Part shown: piece after piece, positions 47,932 through 56,752 of the stretch
Position numbering within the stretch: the first letter of the stretch is position 1
Layout of the letters: the number at the start of each line of letters is the position of its first letter
DNA from: Sphingomonas jejuensis
Lineage (GTDB): Bacteria; Pseudomonadota; Alphaproteobacteria; Sphingomonadales; Sphingomonadaceae
Assembly (NCBI RefSeq): GCF_011927695.1
Contig: NZ_JAATJE010000002.1
Coordinates: 1-64,000, forward strand
Length of the DNA stretch: 64,000 nucleotides
Reading direction: 5' to 3'
The notes under the pieces: model-generated
What the model saw: only the letters and a program-made list of their open reading frames with translations
What the model was told of the DNA's origin: nothing
The model's database searches: none
Position numbers and translations under genes: made by a program

Positions 47932-48915
47932 TCAGGCGGCGCGCTTCAGCGCGCGCTTCTCGGCATGGGCGATCGCGGCATCGCGCACCCAGGCCCCATC
48001 GTCCCACGCCTTGTTGCGCGCGGCCATCCGGTCGGCGGCGACCGGGCCGTCGCCCTTCACCACGGCCCAGAACTCGTCCCAGTCGGGCTGGCCGAAATCA
48101 TACCCGTCCTTGTCCTCGTTCCAGCGGAGCGCGGGATCGGGGATGGTCAGGCCGATCGCCTCCGCCTGCGGCACCGTGACGTCGACGAACTTCTGGCGCA
48201 GCGCGTCGTTGGTGTCGCGCTTGATGCGCCAGCGCATCGATTGCTCCGTGTTCGGCGACGCATCGTCGGGCGGGCCGAACATCATCAGGGACGGCCACCA
48301 CCAGCGGTTGAGCGCATCCTGCGCCATTGCCTTTTGTTCGGGCGTGCCGGCGCACAGCGCCATCACCGCCTCGTAACCCTGCCGCTGGTGGAAGCTTTCC
48401 TCCTTGCAGATCCGCACCATGGCGCGCGCATAGGGGCCATAGGAGGTCCGCTGCAGCGGCACCTGGTTCATGATGGCCGCGCCATCGACCAGCCAGCCGA
48501 TCGTGCCGATGTCGGCCCACGTCAGCGTCGGGTAGTTGAAGATGGTGGAATATTTGGCTTTGCCGGCCAGCAGCGCCGCCGTCATCTCGTCGCGCGAGGT
48601 GCCGAGCGTCTCGGCCGCGCAGTAAAGATAAAGGCCGTGGCCCGCCTCGTCCTGCACCTTGGCGAGCAGGATCGCCTTGCGGCGCAAGGACGGCGCGCGG
48701 CCGATCCAGTTGCCCTCCGGCAGCATGCCGACGATCTCGCTGTGCGCATGCTGGCTGATCTGGCGGACCAGCGTCTTGCGGTACGCGTCCGGCATCCAGT
48801 CCTTGGGCTCGATGAACTCGTCTGCCGCGACTCGCGCCTCGAACGCGGCGAGACGCTCTGCATCGTCGCACACGACCGAGGGCGCGGTATTCCGGCTCAG
48901 CTCGGTCGTGTACAT
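47932..48915 (-). CDS. paaA: Phenylacetyl-CoA epoxidase catalytic subunit PaaA
   Basis: This 327-residue diiron monooxygenase forms the ring 1,2-epoxide of phenylacetyl-CoA. The first metal half-site includes [10 protein letters not shown] (residues 89-98), and the second is EESFHQRQG (172-180). [31 protein letters not shown] is a PaaA hallmark. ATG 48915 is the usual family start. It is the first gene of paaABCDE, and the operator 32-51 bp upstream probably controls it and the divergent paaG. Confidence 0.96.
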   Translation of the reverse strand: MYTTELSRNTAPSVVCDDAERLAAFEARVAADEFIEPKDWMPDAYRKTLVRQISQHAHSEIVGMLPEGNWIGRAPSLRRKAILLAKVQDEAGHGLYLYCAAETLGTSRDEMTAALLAGKAKYSTIFNYPTLTWADIGTIGWLVDGAAIMNQVPLQRTSYGPYARAMVRICKEESFHQRQGYEAVMALCAGTPEQKAMAQDALNRWWWPSLMMFGPPDDASPNTEQSMRWRIKRDTNDALRQKFVDVTVPQAEAIGLTIPDPALRWNEDKDGYDFGQPDWDEFWAVVKGDGPVAADRMAARNKAWDDGAWVRDAAIAHAEKRALKRAA

Positions 48916-48946
48916 CGCATCCTCCACTCGTGCCGGGCTGTTAGCA

Positions 48947-48966
48947 TTGACCGACCGTGCGGTCAA
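48947..48966. promoter_or_regulatory. PaaR-type operator between paaA and paaG
   Basis: TTGACCG (48947-48953) and CGGTCAA (48960-48966) are perfect 7-bp inverted arms. The inner 12-mer GACCGTGCGGTC (48953-48964) has the form GACCG-N2-CGGTC also seen at 55804-55815. TetR-type PaaR sites of this ACCGACCG kind are known in other bacteria. Confidence 0.75.
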
Positions 48967-49034
48967 TTATTTCGGAGGCGGCGTTTGACCGCCCTCTCGC
49001 CCTGTCATAACCCGCCAGCCAGGGAGCGGGTGCC

Positions 49035-49826
49035 ATGAACGACCAGTCTATCCTGTTGTCGCTGGACGGCGGCGTCGCGCGGGTGACGCTCAACCGTCCG
49101 GACCGGCTGAACAGCTTCAACACGGCCATGCACGCGGCCCTCGTCGATGCGCTCGACCGGATCGAGGCGGAGGGCGGCACGCGCGTGATGCTGCTGACGG
49201 GCGCGGGCCGCGGCTTCTGCGCCGGGCAGGACCTGGCAGATCGCGCCGTCGCCGCCGACGGCCGCGCGCCCGATCTGGGTGACAGTGTGGAGCGCTTCTA
49301 CAACCCGCTGATCCGCCGGCTGGCGGCGCTTCCCTTTCCCGTGATCTGCGCCGTCAACGGCGTGGCGGCGGGCGCGGGCGCCAACATCGCGCTGGCCTGC
49401 GACATCGTCATCGCGGCCGAGTCCGCGCGCTTCATCCAGTCCTTCGCCAAGATCGGCCTGGTACCGGACAGCGGCGGCACCTGGATCCTGCCGCGGCTGG
49501 TCGGCCAGGCCCGTGCGCTCGGCCTGGCGCTGACCGGGGAGCCGCTGGGCGCGGCGCAGGCGGCGGAATGGGGCCTGATCTGGAAGGCGGTTCCCGACGA
49601 TGCCTTGGCGGCCGAGGCCGACGCGCTGGTGGCGCAGTTCGCGACCGCTCCCACCGCCGGCCTTGCCGCCACCAAGGCGCTGATCCGGGGCAGCTGGGCC
49701 AACGATCTCGACACGGAGCTCGACCTGCAGCGCGACACCATGCGCCGGCTGGGGCAGAGCGACGATTACCGCGAAGGCGTGGCCGCCTTCCTCGCCAAGC
49801 GCGCGCCCGTCTTCACCGGCCGCTGA
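49035..49826 (+). CDS. paaG: Ring-1,2-epoxyphenylacetyl-CoA isomerase PaaG
   Basis: This 263-residue crotonase-fold enzyme rearranges the phenylacetyl-CoA epoxide to the oxepin. MLLTGAGRGFCAGQDLADR (about 50-68) is typical of PaaG, and VNGVAAGAGANIALACDIVIAAESARF forms the CoA oxyanion hole. KIGLVPDSGGTWILPRLVG follows. It is divergent from paaA, followed by paaZ after 20 bp. Confidence 0.92.
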   Translation: MNDQSILLSLDGGVARVTLNRPDRLNSFNTAMHAALVDALDRIEAEGGTRVMLLTGAGRGFCAGQDLADRAVAADGRAPDLGDSVERFYNPLIRRLAALPFPVICAVNGVAAGAGANIALACDIVIAAESARFIQSFAKIGLVPDSGGTWILPRLVGQARALGLALTGEPLGAAQAAEWGLIWKAVPDDALAAEADALVAQFATAPTAGLAATKALIRGSWANDLDTELDLQRDTMRRLGQSDDYREGVAAFLAKRAPVFTGR

Positions 49827-49846
49827 CACCACCGGAGCCTGATGCC

Positions 49847-51862
49847 ATGAAGCCGATGCACCTGATGAGCTATGTCCGGGGTGGCTGGCATGCGGCCGAC
49901 ACCGGGCTGGCGGAGATCCGGTCCGCCGTGACCGGGGAGCCGATCGGCCGGATCGGATCGGACGGCATCGATTTCGCCGCCACCGCCCGTTTCGCGCGGG
50001 AAGTCGGCGGCCCGGCGCTGCGCGCCATGACCTTCCACGATCGCGCCCGCCACTTGAAGCTGCTGGCGCAGGCGGTGATGGACCGCAAGGAGGAGCTCTA
50101 CGCGCTGTCCCATCACAGCGGCGCGACGCGGGCGGATGGCTGGATCGACATTGAGGGCGGCGCGGGCACGCTGTTCGCCTACTCGTCAAAGGGCCGGCGC
50201 GAGCTGCCGGATGCACGCATCCTGCTCGATGGCCCGCCCGAGATGCTGTCCAGGGGCGGCAGCTTCGTCGGGCAGCATGTGTTCACGCCGCTGCAGGGCG
50301 TCGCGCTCCACATCAACGCGTTCAACTTCCCGGTGTGGGGCATGCTGGAAAAGCTTGCGCCGACGCTGCTGGCGGGCGTGCCCGCGATCGTGAAGCCGGC
50401 ATCGTCGACTGCTTATGTGACGGAGGCATGCGTCCGCATCCTGCTGGACACCGGCATGCTGCCCGACGGCGCGCTTCAGTTCGTGGCGGGGTCGACCGGC
50501 GACCTGATCGATCATCTGGGCACGCAGGACATCGTGTCCTTCACCGGCTCCGCCGCCACCGCCGCCACCATCCGCGCCAACCCCGTGTTCGCGGACAAGG
50601 GCGTGCGCTTCGTGGCGGAGCAGGACAGCCTCAACGCCTGCATGCTGGGGCCGGACGCGACCCCCGACAGCCCGGAGTTCGCGCTGTTCGTGAAGGAAGT
50701 GGTGCGCGAGATGACGGCCAAGGCCGGTCAGAAGTGCACCGCCATCCGCCGCAGCTTCGTGCCCGAAGCACTGATCGACGACGTGCAGGCGGCGATCTCC
50801 GCCCGGCTCGACCGCGTGATCGTCGGCGATCCGTCCGCCGAAGGCACCACCATGGGCGCGCTGGCCAGCGAGCGGCAGCTTCGCGACGTGCGCGCGGCGG
50901 TGGCCGATCTGGCGCGGGAGGCGCGGATCGTCTGGGGCGATCCGGAGGCGACACCCGCACCCGGCGGCGCCTTCATGTCGCCGGTGCTGCTGCGCTGCGA
51001 CACGCCGTGGGACGCGGCGACCGTCCACGATCGGGAGGCGTTCGGCCCCGTCGCGACGCTGATGCCCTATCGCGATCTGGCCGAGGGGGTCGCGCTCTGC
51101 AATCGCGGCCAGGGTTCGCTGGTGATGTCCTTGTTCACCGGCGACCCCGCCGTCGCCATCGCGGTGGTGGCGGGCGCCGCCGCCTGGCACGGCCGCGTGC
51201 TGATCGTCGACCAGGCCTGCGCAGGCGAATCCACCGGCCACGGCTCCCCGCTTCCGGCGCTGGTCCATGGCGGGCCGGGGCGCGCGGGCGGCGGCGAGGA
51301 GATGGGCGGCATCCGCGGCGTCCATCATTACATGCAGCGCACCGCGCTTCAGGGCAGCCCCGCGATGCTGGCGGCGATCGGCGGCCGCTGGATCGCCGGC
51401 GCGCCCGTCGACGACGCGCCGCCCCACCCCTTCCGCCTCCGCTTCGACGAGGTGGAGATCGGCCGCACCATCGTCACCGCAGAGCGTCGCGTCACGCTGG
51501 AGGATATCGAGCATTTCGCCCGTTTCACCGGCGACACATTCTACGCCCACATGGACGAGGCGGCGGCGGCGCGGAACCCGTTCTTCCCCGGCCGGGTGGC
51601 GCACGGATACCTGATCCTGTCCTTTGCCGCCGGGCTGTTCGTCGATCCGGACGAAGGGCCGGTGCTGGCGAACACGGGGCTCGACACGCTTCGTTTCCTG
51701 AAGCCGCTGTCGCCGGGCGCGACCATGCGGGTGCGGCTGACCGCCAAGTCGAAGACGCGCCGCAACGATGATTATGGCGAGGTTCGCTGGGACGTGCTCG
51801 TCACCGATGGCGACGGCGACGCGATCGCGACCTATGAGCTGCTGACCATGGTGGCAGGCTGA
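49847..51862 (+). CDS. paaZ: Oxepin-CoA hydrolase/semialdehyde dehydrogenase PaaZ
   Basis: This 671-residue bifunctional enzyme opens the oxepin ring and oxidises the resulting aldehyde. The N-terminal aldehyde dehydrogenase (about 1-520) has NAFNFPVWGMLEKLAPTLLAG, FTGSAATAA and the active cysteine in KAGQKCTAIRR. The C-terminal MaoC-like hydratase (about 540-671) has the motif FTGDTFYAHMDEAAA and GRVAHGYLILS. ATG 49847 fits the family; the upstream reading frame overlaps paaG. Confidence 0.95.
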   Translation: MKPMHLMSYVRGGWHAADTGLAEIRSAVTGEPIGRIGSDGIDFAATARFAREVGGPALRAMTFHDRARHLKLLAQAVMDRKEELYALSHHSGATRADGWIDIEGGAGTLFAYSSKGRRELPDARILLDGPPEMLSRGGSFVGQHVFTPLQGVALHINAFNFPVWGMLEKLAPTLLAGVPAIVKPASSTAYVTEACVRILLDTGMLPDGALQFVAGSTGDLIDHLGTQDIVSFTGSAATAATIRANPVFADKGVRFVAEQDSLNACMLGPDATPDSPEFALFVKEVVREMTAKAGQKCTAIRRSFVPEALIDDVQAAISARLDRVIVGDPSAEGTTMGALASERQLRDVRAAVADLAREARIVWGDPEATPAPGGAFMSPVLLRCDTPWDAATVHDREAFGPVATLMPYRDLAEGVALCNRGQGSLVMSLFTGDPAVAIAVVAGAAAWHGRVLIVDQACAGESTGHGSPLPALVHGGPGRAGGGEEMGGIRGVHHYMQRTALQGSPAMLAAIGGRWIAGAPVDDAPPHPFRLRFDEVEIGRTIVTAERRVTLEDIEHFARFTGDTFYAHMDEAAAARNPFFPGRVAHGYLILSFAAGLFVDPDEGPVLANTGLDTLRFLKPLSPGATMRVRLTAKSKTRRNDDYGEVRWDVLVTDGDGDAIATYELLTMVAG

Positions 51863-51869
51863 GAGACAA

Positions 51870-52469
51870 ATGGCGCGTACCCAATCCGCGGACTATGCCG
51901 TCCGGCGCGACGCCATCACGCGAGAGGCGGCGCGGCTTTACGCCCGGCACGGCTTTCTGGGCGCGTCCGTGGCGCAGGTCGCGGCGGCGTGCGAGACGTC
52001 CAAGTCGCTCATCTACCACTATTATCCGTCCAAGGAGGACATCCTGTTCGCCGTCATGGACACCCATGTCCAGCGGCTGGTGCGCGCGGCCAAACGCGCG
52101 GCGGGTGAGCCCGGCGACGCGCGCGCGCGCCTGGGTGCCGCGGCGCGGGCGCTGGTGATCCGCTACGAGGGCGCGGGCGACTATCAGCGCGTGCTGCTGA
52201 ACGAGCTGCGGCGCCTGCCGGACGAGAAGCGCGCCGAGATCGTCGCGCACCAGCGCGAGCTGCTCGACATCGTCGATGCGCTGATCCTCGCGCTGAAGCC
52301 CGCGCTTGCCTGCGATCTGCCCCGCCGCCGGACGCTCACCATGCTGTTCTTCGGCATGATCAACTGGATGCACACCTGGTTCGACCCGGACGGGCCGATC
52401 GACGCCACCGACGTGGCCGACATGGCGGCCACCATGCTGGTCGCAGGCGTGGAGCAGGCGGCGGGCTAG
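51870..52469 (+). CDS. paaR: TetR-family repressor of phenylacetate genes (PaaR-like)
   Basis: This 199-residue TetR protein has the HTH LGASVAQVAAACETSKSLIYHYYPSKEDIL (about 30-59). It follows paaZ by 7 bp and so is in the paaGZR transcript. TetR-type PaaR proteins respond to phenylacetyl-CoA. Two matching operators, at 48947-48966 and 55803-55816, flank the cluster and are its likely targets. The assignment is by neighbourhood and operator type. Confidence 0.83.
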   Translation: MARTQSADYAVRRDAITREAARLYARHGFLGASVAQVAAACETSKSLIYHYYPSKEDILFAVMDTHVQRLVRAAKRAAGEPGDARARLGAAARALVIRYEGAGDYQRVLLNELRRLPDEKRAEIVAHQRELLDIVDALILALKPALACDLPRRRTLTMLFFGMINWMHTWFDPDGPIDATDVADMAATMLVAGVEQAAG

Positions 52470-52484
52470 AGCCCATGCCTGATC

Positions 52485-52508
52485 GTGCTTCTGCGCAGGC
52501 AGGAGCAC
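52485..52508. repeat. 24-bp hairpin repeat (copy 1)
   Basis: GTGCTTCTGC (52485-52494) and GCAGGAGCAC (52499-52508) form a 10-bp stem with one G-T pair around GCAG. It lies between the convergent ends of paaR and the E2 gene and may act as a terminator. It belongs to the same repeat family as the copies at 58863 and 59198. Confidence 0.8.
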
Positions 52509-52517
52509 TGCGGACCG

Positions 52518-53708
52518 CTAATCCGCCGGCCAGCCCTCGATCAGCTCGACGAAGCGGGTCAGCCAGGCATTGGTCTGGTGCCCGTCGACCACGCGGTGGT
52601 CGATGGTCAGCGAGACATAGGCCATCGGCCGGATCAGGATCGCGTCCTGCCCCGCCACCTCGCGCACCACCACGCGCTTTTCAAGCTTGCCGACGCCCAG
52701 GATCGCGGACTGCGGCTGCTGGATGATGATCGGCGATGCGAACAGCGACCCCGACACGCCGTGGTTGGAGACGGCAAAGGTGCCGCCCTTCAGGTCGGCA
52801 GGCGTCATCCGGCCGTCGCGCGCGCGTCCGGTCAGATCGGCGAGCCGCGCCGCGATCCCTTCCAGCGACAGCTGCCCCACCCGCTCGACAACCGGCACCA
52901 CCAGCCCCTTGTCGCCGAGCGCCGTGCCGACGCCGATGTTCACGTCGGCGAAGATCTCTGTCCGGTCGGCATGCCAGCGCCCGTTGATCGCCGGCGCCAC
53001 CGCCATCGCCCGCGCCGCGGCGGCCAGCATGTAGGCGGTAAAGGTCAGCGGCGTCCCGGCGGCGGCGAAGCGATCCTTGTGCCGCGCCCGGTGCGCGATG
53101 ATTGCGGAGAAATCCGCCTCGAACACGGCCGTGACATGCGGGGCCACGGTGACCGAGTTCAGCATGTTCTCCGCGATCGCGCGGCGCATCCTGTCGTGCG
53201 GCACGCTGCGGCTGCCCACGCCGTCCTCCGCGCCTGCCGGGCCGCGGGCCGCAACCGCGCGATCGACATCGGCGGGGGTCACCCGCCCGGATCGGCCGCT
53301 GCCGCTGATCGTCGCAGGGTCGATGCCGTGCTGCCGCACCGCGCGGCGAACGGACGGCGACAGGCGGCGCTCGACGCTGTCCGTGGCGACGGTCGGTGGC
53401 GCGGGCACGTCGCTGTCCGTCGCGGCAAGACCGCTCTCCGCCTCCATCGCGACCGGCGCGGCGGCATCAGCCCCGGCCTCGTCGCGCAGCCGGCCGAGCA
53501 GCGCGCCCGGCGCGGCTTCCGCACCCGATTGCAGCAGGATTTCCGCCAGCACGCCCGCGGCGGGTGCCGGCACCTCCATCGTCACCTTGTCGGTTTCGAG
53601 CTCCACCAGCGGATCGTTGAGCGCGACGCTGTCGCCCGGCTGCTTCAACCAGCCGCGCACCACCGCCTGCGTGCCTTCCTGCTCGGCGGGAACCAGGATG
53701 TCGGTCAT
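52518..53708 (-). CDS. 2-oxoacid dehydrogenase E2 (lipoamide acyltransferase)
   Basis: This 396-residue E2 transfers the acyl group from the lipoyl arm to CoA. One lipoyl domain is at the N-terminus with the lipoylated lysine in ETDKVTMEVPAP (about 38-49). A peripheral subunit-binding domain follows (LSPSVRRAVRQHGIDPATISGSGRSGRVT). The catalytic domain ends with the active histidine in TIDHRVVDGHQ. It is 2 bp downstream of the fused E1 gene. Branched-chain oxoacids are the default guess; phenylpyruvate is possible given the shared operator with paa. Confidence 0.9.
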   Translation of the reverse strand: MTDILVPAEQEGTQAVVRGWLKQPGDSVALNDPLVELETDKVTMEVPAPAAGVLAEILLQSGAEAAPGALLGRLRDEAGADAAAPVAMEAESGLAATDSDVPAPPTVATDSVERRLSPSVRRAVRQHGIDPATISGSGRSGRVTPADVDRAVAARGPAGAEDGVGSRSVPHDRMRRAIAENMLNSVTVAPHVTAVFEADFSAIIAHRARHKDRFAAAGTPLTFTAYMLAAAARAMAVAPAINGRWHADRTEIFADVNIGVGTALGDKGLVVPVVERVGQLSLEGIAARLADLTGRARDGRMTPADLKGGTFAVSNHGVSGSLFASPIIIQQPQSAILGVGKLEKRVVVREVAGQDAILIRPMAYVSLTIDHRVVDGHQTNAWLTRFVELIEGWPAD

Positions 53709-53710
53709 GC

Positions 53711-55786
53711 TCAGAACGCCACCAGTTCGTCGATCTTGGCGCGGATCGCGTCGACCGACGGCAGCGCCCATTCCATCAGCACCGGATTGTGGGGGCTCGG
53801 GATGTCCGGCATCGTCAGCCGCGCGACGGGCGCGTCGAGATCCAGGAACGCCTCGTCCGCTACCACCGCCGCGATTTCCGCGCCGAAGCCGGCGGTGCGC
53901 AAATCCTCATGGACGATCAGGCAGCGGCGCGTGCGGCGAACGGACGTCAGCACCGCGTCGCGGTCCCACGGCATCAGCGTGCGCAGGTCGATGACGTCGG
54001 CGCCGCGCCGCTCCGCCGCCTCCTCGCAGCGGTGCACCATCGCGCCCCAGGTCACGATCGTGATGTCGTCGCCTGTGCGCGTCAGCGTCGCCTTGCCGAA
54101 CGGCACCACATAATCGTCGCCCGGCCACGGCCGCCGTGCCCAGCTGTGGTCCAGCATCGCGCGATGCTCGAAGAAGATCACCGGATCGTTGCCGCGAAGC
54201 GCCGTGCGCAGCAGCCCGGCGGCGTCCTCCGCATTGGACGGCACCGCCACCTGCCAGCCGGGGTTGTGGACAAAGGCGACCTCGTTGGTCTGGCTGTGCC
54301 AGGGATCGCCGCACTTGAAGTATCCGCCGGGCACGCGCAGCACCATCGGCGCTGCAAAGCGGTTGTTGGTGCGCCAGCGCATGGTGCCGCAATCGTTGAT
54401 CTGCTCGGTCGCGGGCTCGGCATATTTGCGGAACTGGATCTCGGGCACCGGCATCAGCCCGGCCAGCGCCATGCCTACCGCGCGCCCGACGATCCCTTCT
54501 TCGGACAGCGACGTGTCGAACACCCGCGCCGTGCCGTATTTCTCCTGCAGGCCCAGCGTCACCGCATGGACGCCGCCCTTGGGCCCGATATCCTCGCCGA
54601 ACAGCACGACCCGGTCGTTGATCGCCATCTCGCCATCCAGCGTGCGGCGGATGGCGGTGACCATGTTGATGCGCTGCCCGTCCGGGTGCGCATCGGGCGT
54701 CCCCGCCGGCAGCGTCGCTTCCACCCCGGCGCGGCCGCCCTCCCGCTGCATCTCGCCTTCGAAGAAGACGTGGCGGACAACGGTCTCCGGATCGGCCACG
54801 GCACGGGCCTCCGCCGCCTCGCGCGCGGCCTCCGCCTTCTCGTCCGCGGCCCGCTCCATCGCCGCCCAGTCGTCCTCAGACAGCAGCGCCGGAACGAGAT
54901 GCGCGCGCAGGCGCGGCAGCGGGTCACGCGCGCGCTCGGCCGCGACGACGCTCGCGTCCTTGTAGGTCTGCGTGTCCTGAAAGCTGTGGCCCTGCAGCCG
55001 CGGCACCGTCAGGCGCAGCAGTGCCGGGCCACGGCCCGCCCGCACATGGTCGGTCGCGCGCTCCACCAGCCGCGCCGCCTCCGCCGGATCGGTGCCGTCG
55101 CCGGACATGATCTCCAGTCCCTTCCAGGCACCCAGATTGGCGGCGATGTCGCCGCCCGGCGTCTGGAAGGTCGACGGCACCGAGATGCCGAAGCCATTGT
55201 CCTCGATGTAGAACAGCATCGGCAGGCCTTGCGTGGTGGCGATCGTCAGCGCCGCCCAGAAACCGTTGGACGCGACCGATCCGTCACCGCCCAGCACCAC
55301 CGCGATCGATCCGTCGAAGCGGCCATCGCGCAGCACATCGCGATGATAGGTGATCGCCTGCGCCCAGCCCGCGGTCGGCGTGTACTGCGCGCCGACGCCG
55401 CCGCACATCGGCAGCGCGGAGGCGCCGTCGGGATTGGGGTAGTTGAACACCACGCCGATGTCGCGTCCGTCCGAATAGCCGCCCGCGCGCCCCATCGCGG
55501 AGCCGAGCGCATCCGCCACCGGCACGCCCAGCGCCAGCAGCAGCGGGCGCGACCGGTAATAGCCGCACGCCGCATCGGTCGGCCGGTCGAGCCGCAGGCC
55601 CAGCATCGCCTGCGCCATGTCATGCCCCCGCGCGGAGAACTGGTAGAGCACCTTGCGCTCGGGGACGAGCCGCTCCTCCTCCATGCGGTCGAGCGCACGC
55701 GACAGCAGCACGGTCTCGGCGATCCGCCGCCAGTCGTGCCGCTCGTCCGGCGCATTCCGCAACTGGGTGGAGGCAGTGGCCGCCAT
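53711..55786 (-). CDS. Fused alpha-beta E1 of a 2-oxoacid dehydrogenase
   Basis: This 691-residue thiamine-diphosphate enzyme joins the E1 alpha and beta chains that are usually separate. The alpha half (about 1-330) has the TPP motif GGDGSVASNGFWAALTIATT and then FYIEDNGFGI. The beta half (about 370-691) has VLFGEDIGPKGGVHAVTLGLQEKYG and RVFDTSLSEEGIVGRAVGMALAGLMPVPEI. It decarboxylates a 2-oxoacid and loads the E2 lipoyl group. The E3 would come from lpd. A GACCG-N2-CGGTC site lies 17 bp upstream. Confidence 0.9.
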   Translation of the reverse strand: MAATASTQLRNAPDERHDWRRIAETVLLSRALDRMEEERLVPERKVLYQFSARGHDMAQAMLGLRLDRPTDAACGYYRSRPLLLALGVPVADALGSAMGRAGGYSDGRDIGVVFNYPNPDGASALPMCGGVGAQYTPTAGWAQAITYHRDVLRDGRFDGSIAVVLGGDGSVASNGFWAALTIATTQGLPMLFYIEDNGFGISVPSTFQTPGGDIAANLGAWKGLEIMSGDGTDPAEAARLVERATDHVRAGRGPALLRLTVPRLQGHSFQDTQTYKDASVVAAERARDPLPRLRAHLVPALLSEDDWAAMERAADEKAEAAREAAEARAVADPETVVRHVFFEGEMQREGGRAGVEATLPAGTPDAHPDGQRINMVTAIRRTLDGEMAINDRVVLFGEDIGPKGGVHAVTLGLQEKYGTARVFDTSLSEEGIVGRAVGMALAGLMPVPEIQFRKYAEPATEQINDCGTMRWRTNNRFAAPMVLRVPGGYFKCGDPWHSQTNEVAFVHNPGWQVAVPSNAEDAAGLLRTALRGNDPVIFFEHRAMLDHSWARRPWPGDDYVVPFGKATLTRTGDDITIVTWGAMVHRCEEAAERRGADVIDLRTLMPWDRDAVLTSVRRTRRCLIVHEDLRTAGFGAEIAAVVADEAFLDLDAPVARLTMPDIPSPHNPVLMEWALPSVDAIRAKIDELVAF

Positions 55787-55802
55787 GAAGCATCCTTATC
55801 GT

Positions 55803-55816
55803 CGACCGTCCGGTCG
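55803..55816. promoter_or_regulatory. PaaR-type operator in front of the E1 gene
   Basis: CGACCG (55803-55808) and CGGTCG (55811-55816) are perfect 6-bp inverted arms around TC. The core GACCGTCCGGTC has the same GACCG-N2-CGGTC form as the paa site. It lies 17 bp upstream of the E1 start. Confidence 0.6.
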
Positions 55817-55916
55817 GCTTTAGGATGGGAAGCGTGCTGCGCGCAATGTCGCGGACATGGGGATAGTCGCCCGTGGCATATAGAGCCGATCGACTCGACC
55901 CGACGCAGGCGTCTTG

Positions 55917-56683
55917 TCAGTCGCCGATCATCCAGACCACCGTCCCGACATAAGGGCGACGCGCACCTTCAAACGGCTCGAAGCGTGCGCGTCTCTGCAT
56001 CACGCTGCAGGTTGTTTCATCAAGTTGAGCATCCCCGCTTCCGACGAGAAGACGACAGGACGAAACCGTTCCAGCGGGCTCCACCGTCGCGAGGAACTGC
56101 GTCGCGCCGCCACGCCCGGCCCGCAACGCACGCATCGGATAGTTGGTGAAACTAAGAAAGCGTTCCGGGTTGATCGGTACTGCTGGGGGAAGCGCCGGGT
56201 CGAAGCCCCAGGAGGCAACTAATCGTTCCTCGCATGTCTCCACCGCCGCGCGAAGGCGGACTCCTCGGGGCGGATCAACGGACAGAACGGAAACGTCGCG
56301 TGACACCAGGCTCAGCCGGCTTCCGGCGAGCGCGCGGTCGACATCACTTCTGGCAAGGCGAATGCCCGTGAACGAAAGACCGGGTTCGGCTGGAACGGAA
56401 TTTGCTGCCGGTCCCCGACAGTGTCGGCGGTAGCACCCTCAATCAGTACGCGAACGGTCTGCGGCGGCTCAACGCCTTTGTCTCCGTTGACTCGGCTGTA
56501 CAAAAGGTCGGCCGTACTGCTGAGCGGCACGAGGCGATAAACAATCGTCTGACCGGGATCCGCACGCGGACGATGGATCACGGAACAGAAATTCTCGCCA
56601 TGATCGACCTGCCACACCGGCGGCGAAGGCGGCGGCTCTGCGGCCGCGCCGAACAAGAGCAGTCCCGCCAACACCATCGACAT
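55917..56683 (-). pseudogene. Frameshifted TonB C-terminal-domain protein
   Basis: Two adjoining reading frames make one family protein. 56683-56312 has a signal peptide (MSMVLAGLLLFGAAA) and PVWQVDHGENFCSVIHRP, and runs to IPFQPNPV before going off-frame. The other frame continues as GLSFTGIRLARSDVDRALAG from about 56380, through ETCEERLVASWGFDP to a TonB-like C-terminal domain (TVSSCRLLVGSGDAQLDETT, RRARFEPF), ending at 55917. One missing base in the C/G run at 56380-56386 explains it. It may be a real mutation or a sequencing error. Such small exported TonB-domain proteins are common in sphingomonads; their role is unclear. Confidence 0.75.
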
Positions 56684-56752
56684 CGATCAATCCCCCCGCC
56701 TTCAGGAAAGCATGGGATCAGCGTTGTCGCAAGTCGGCCCGCCGCTCCCGCC

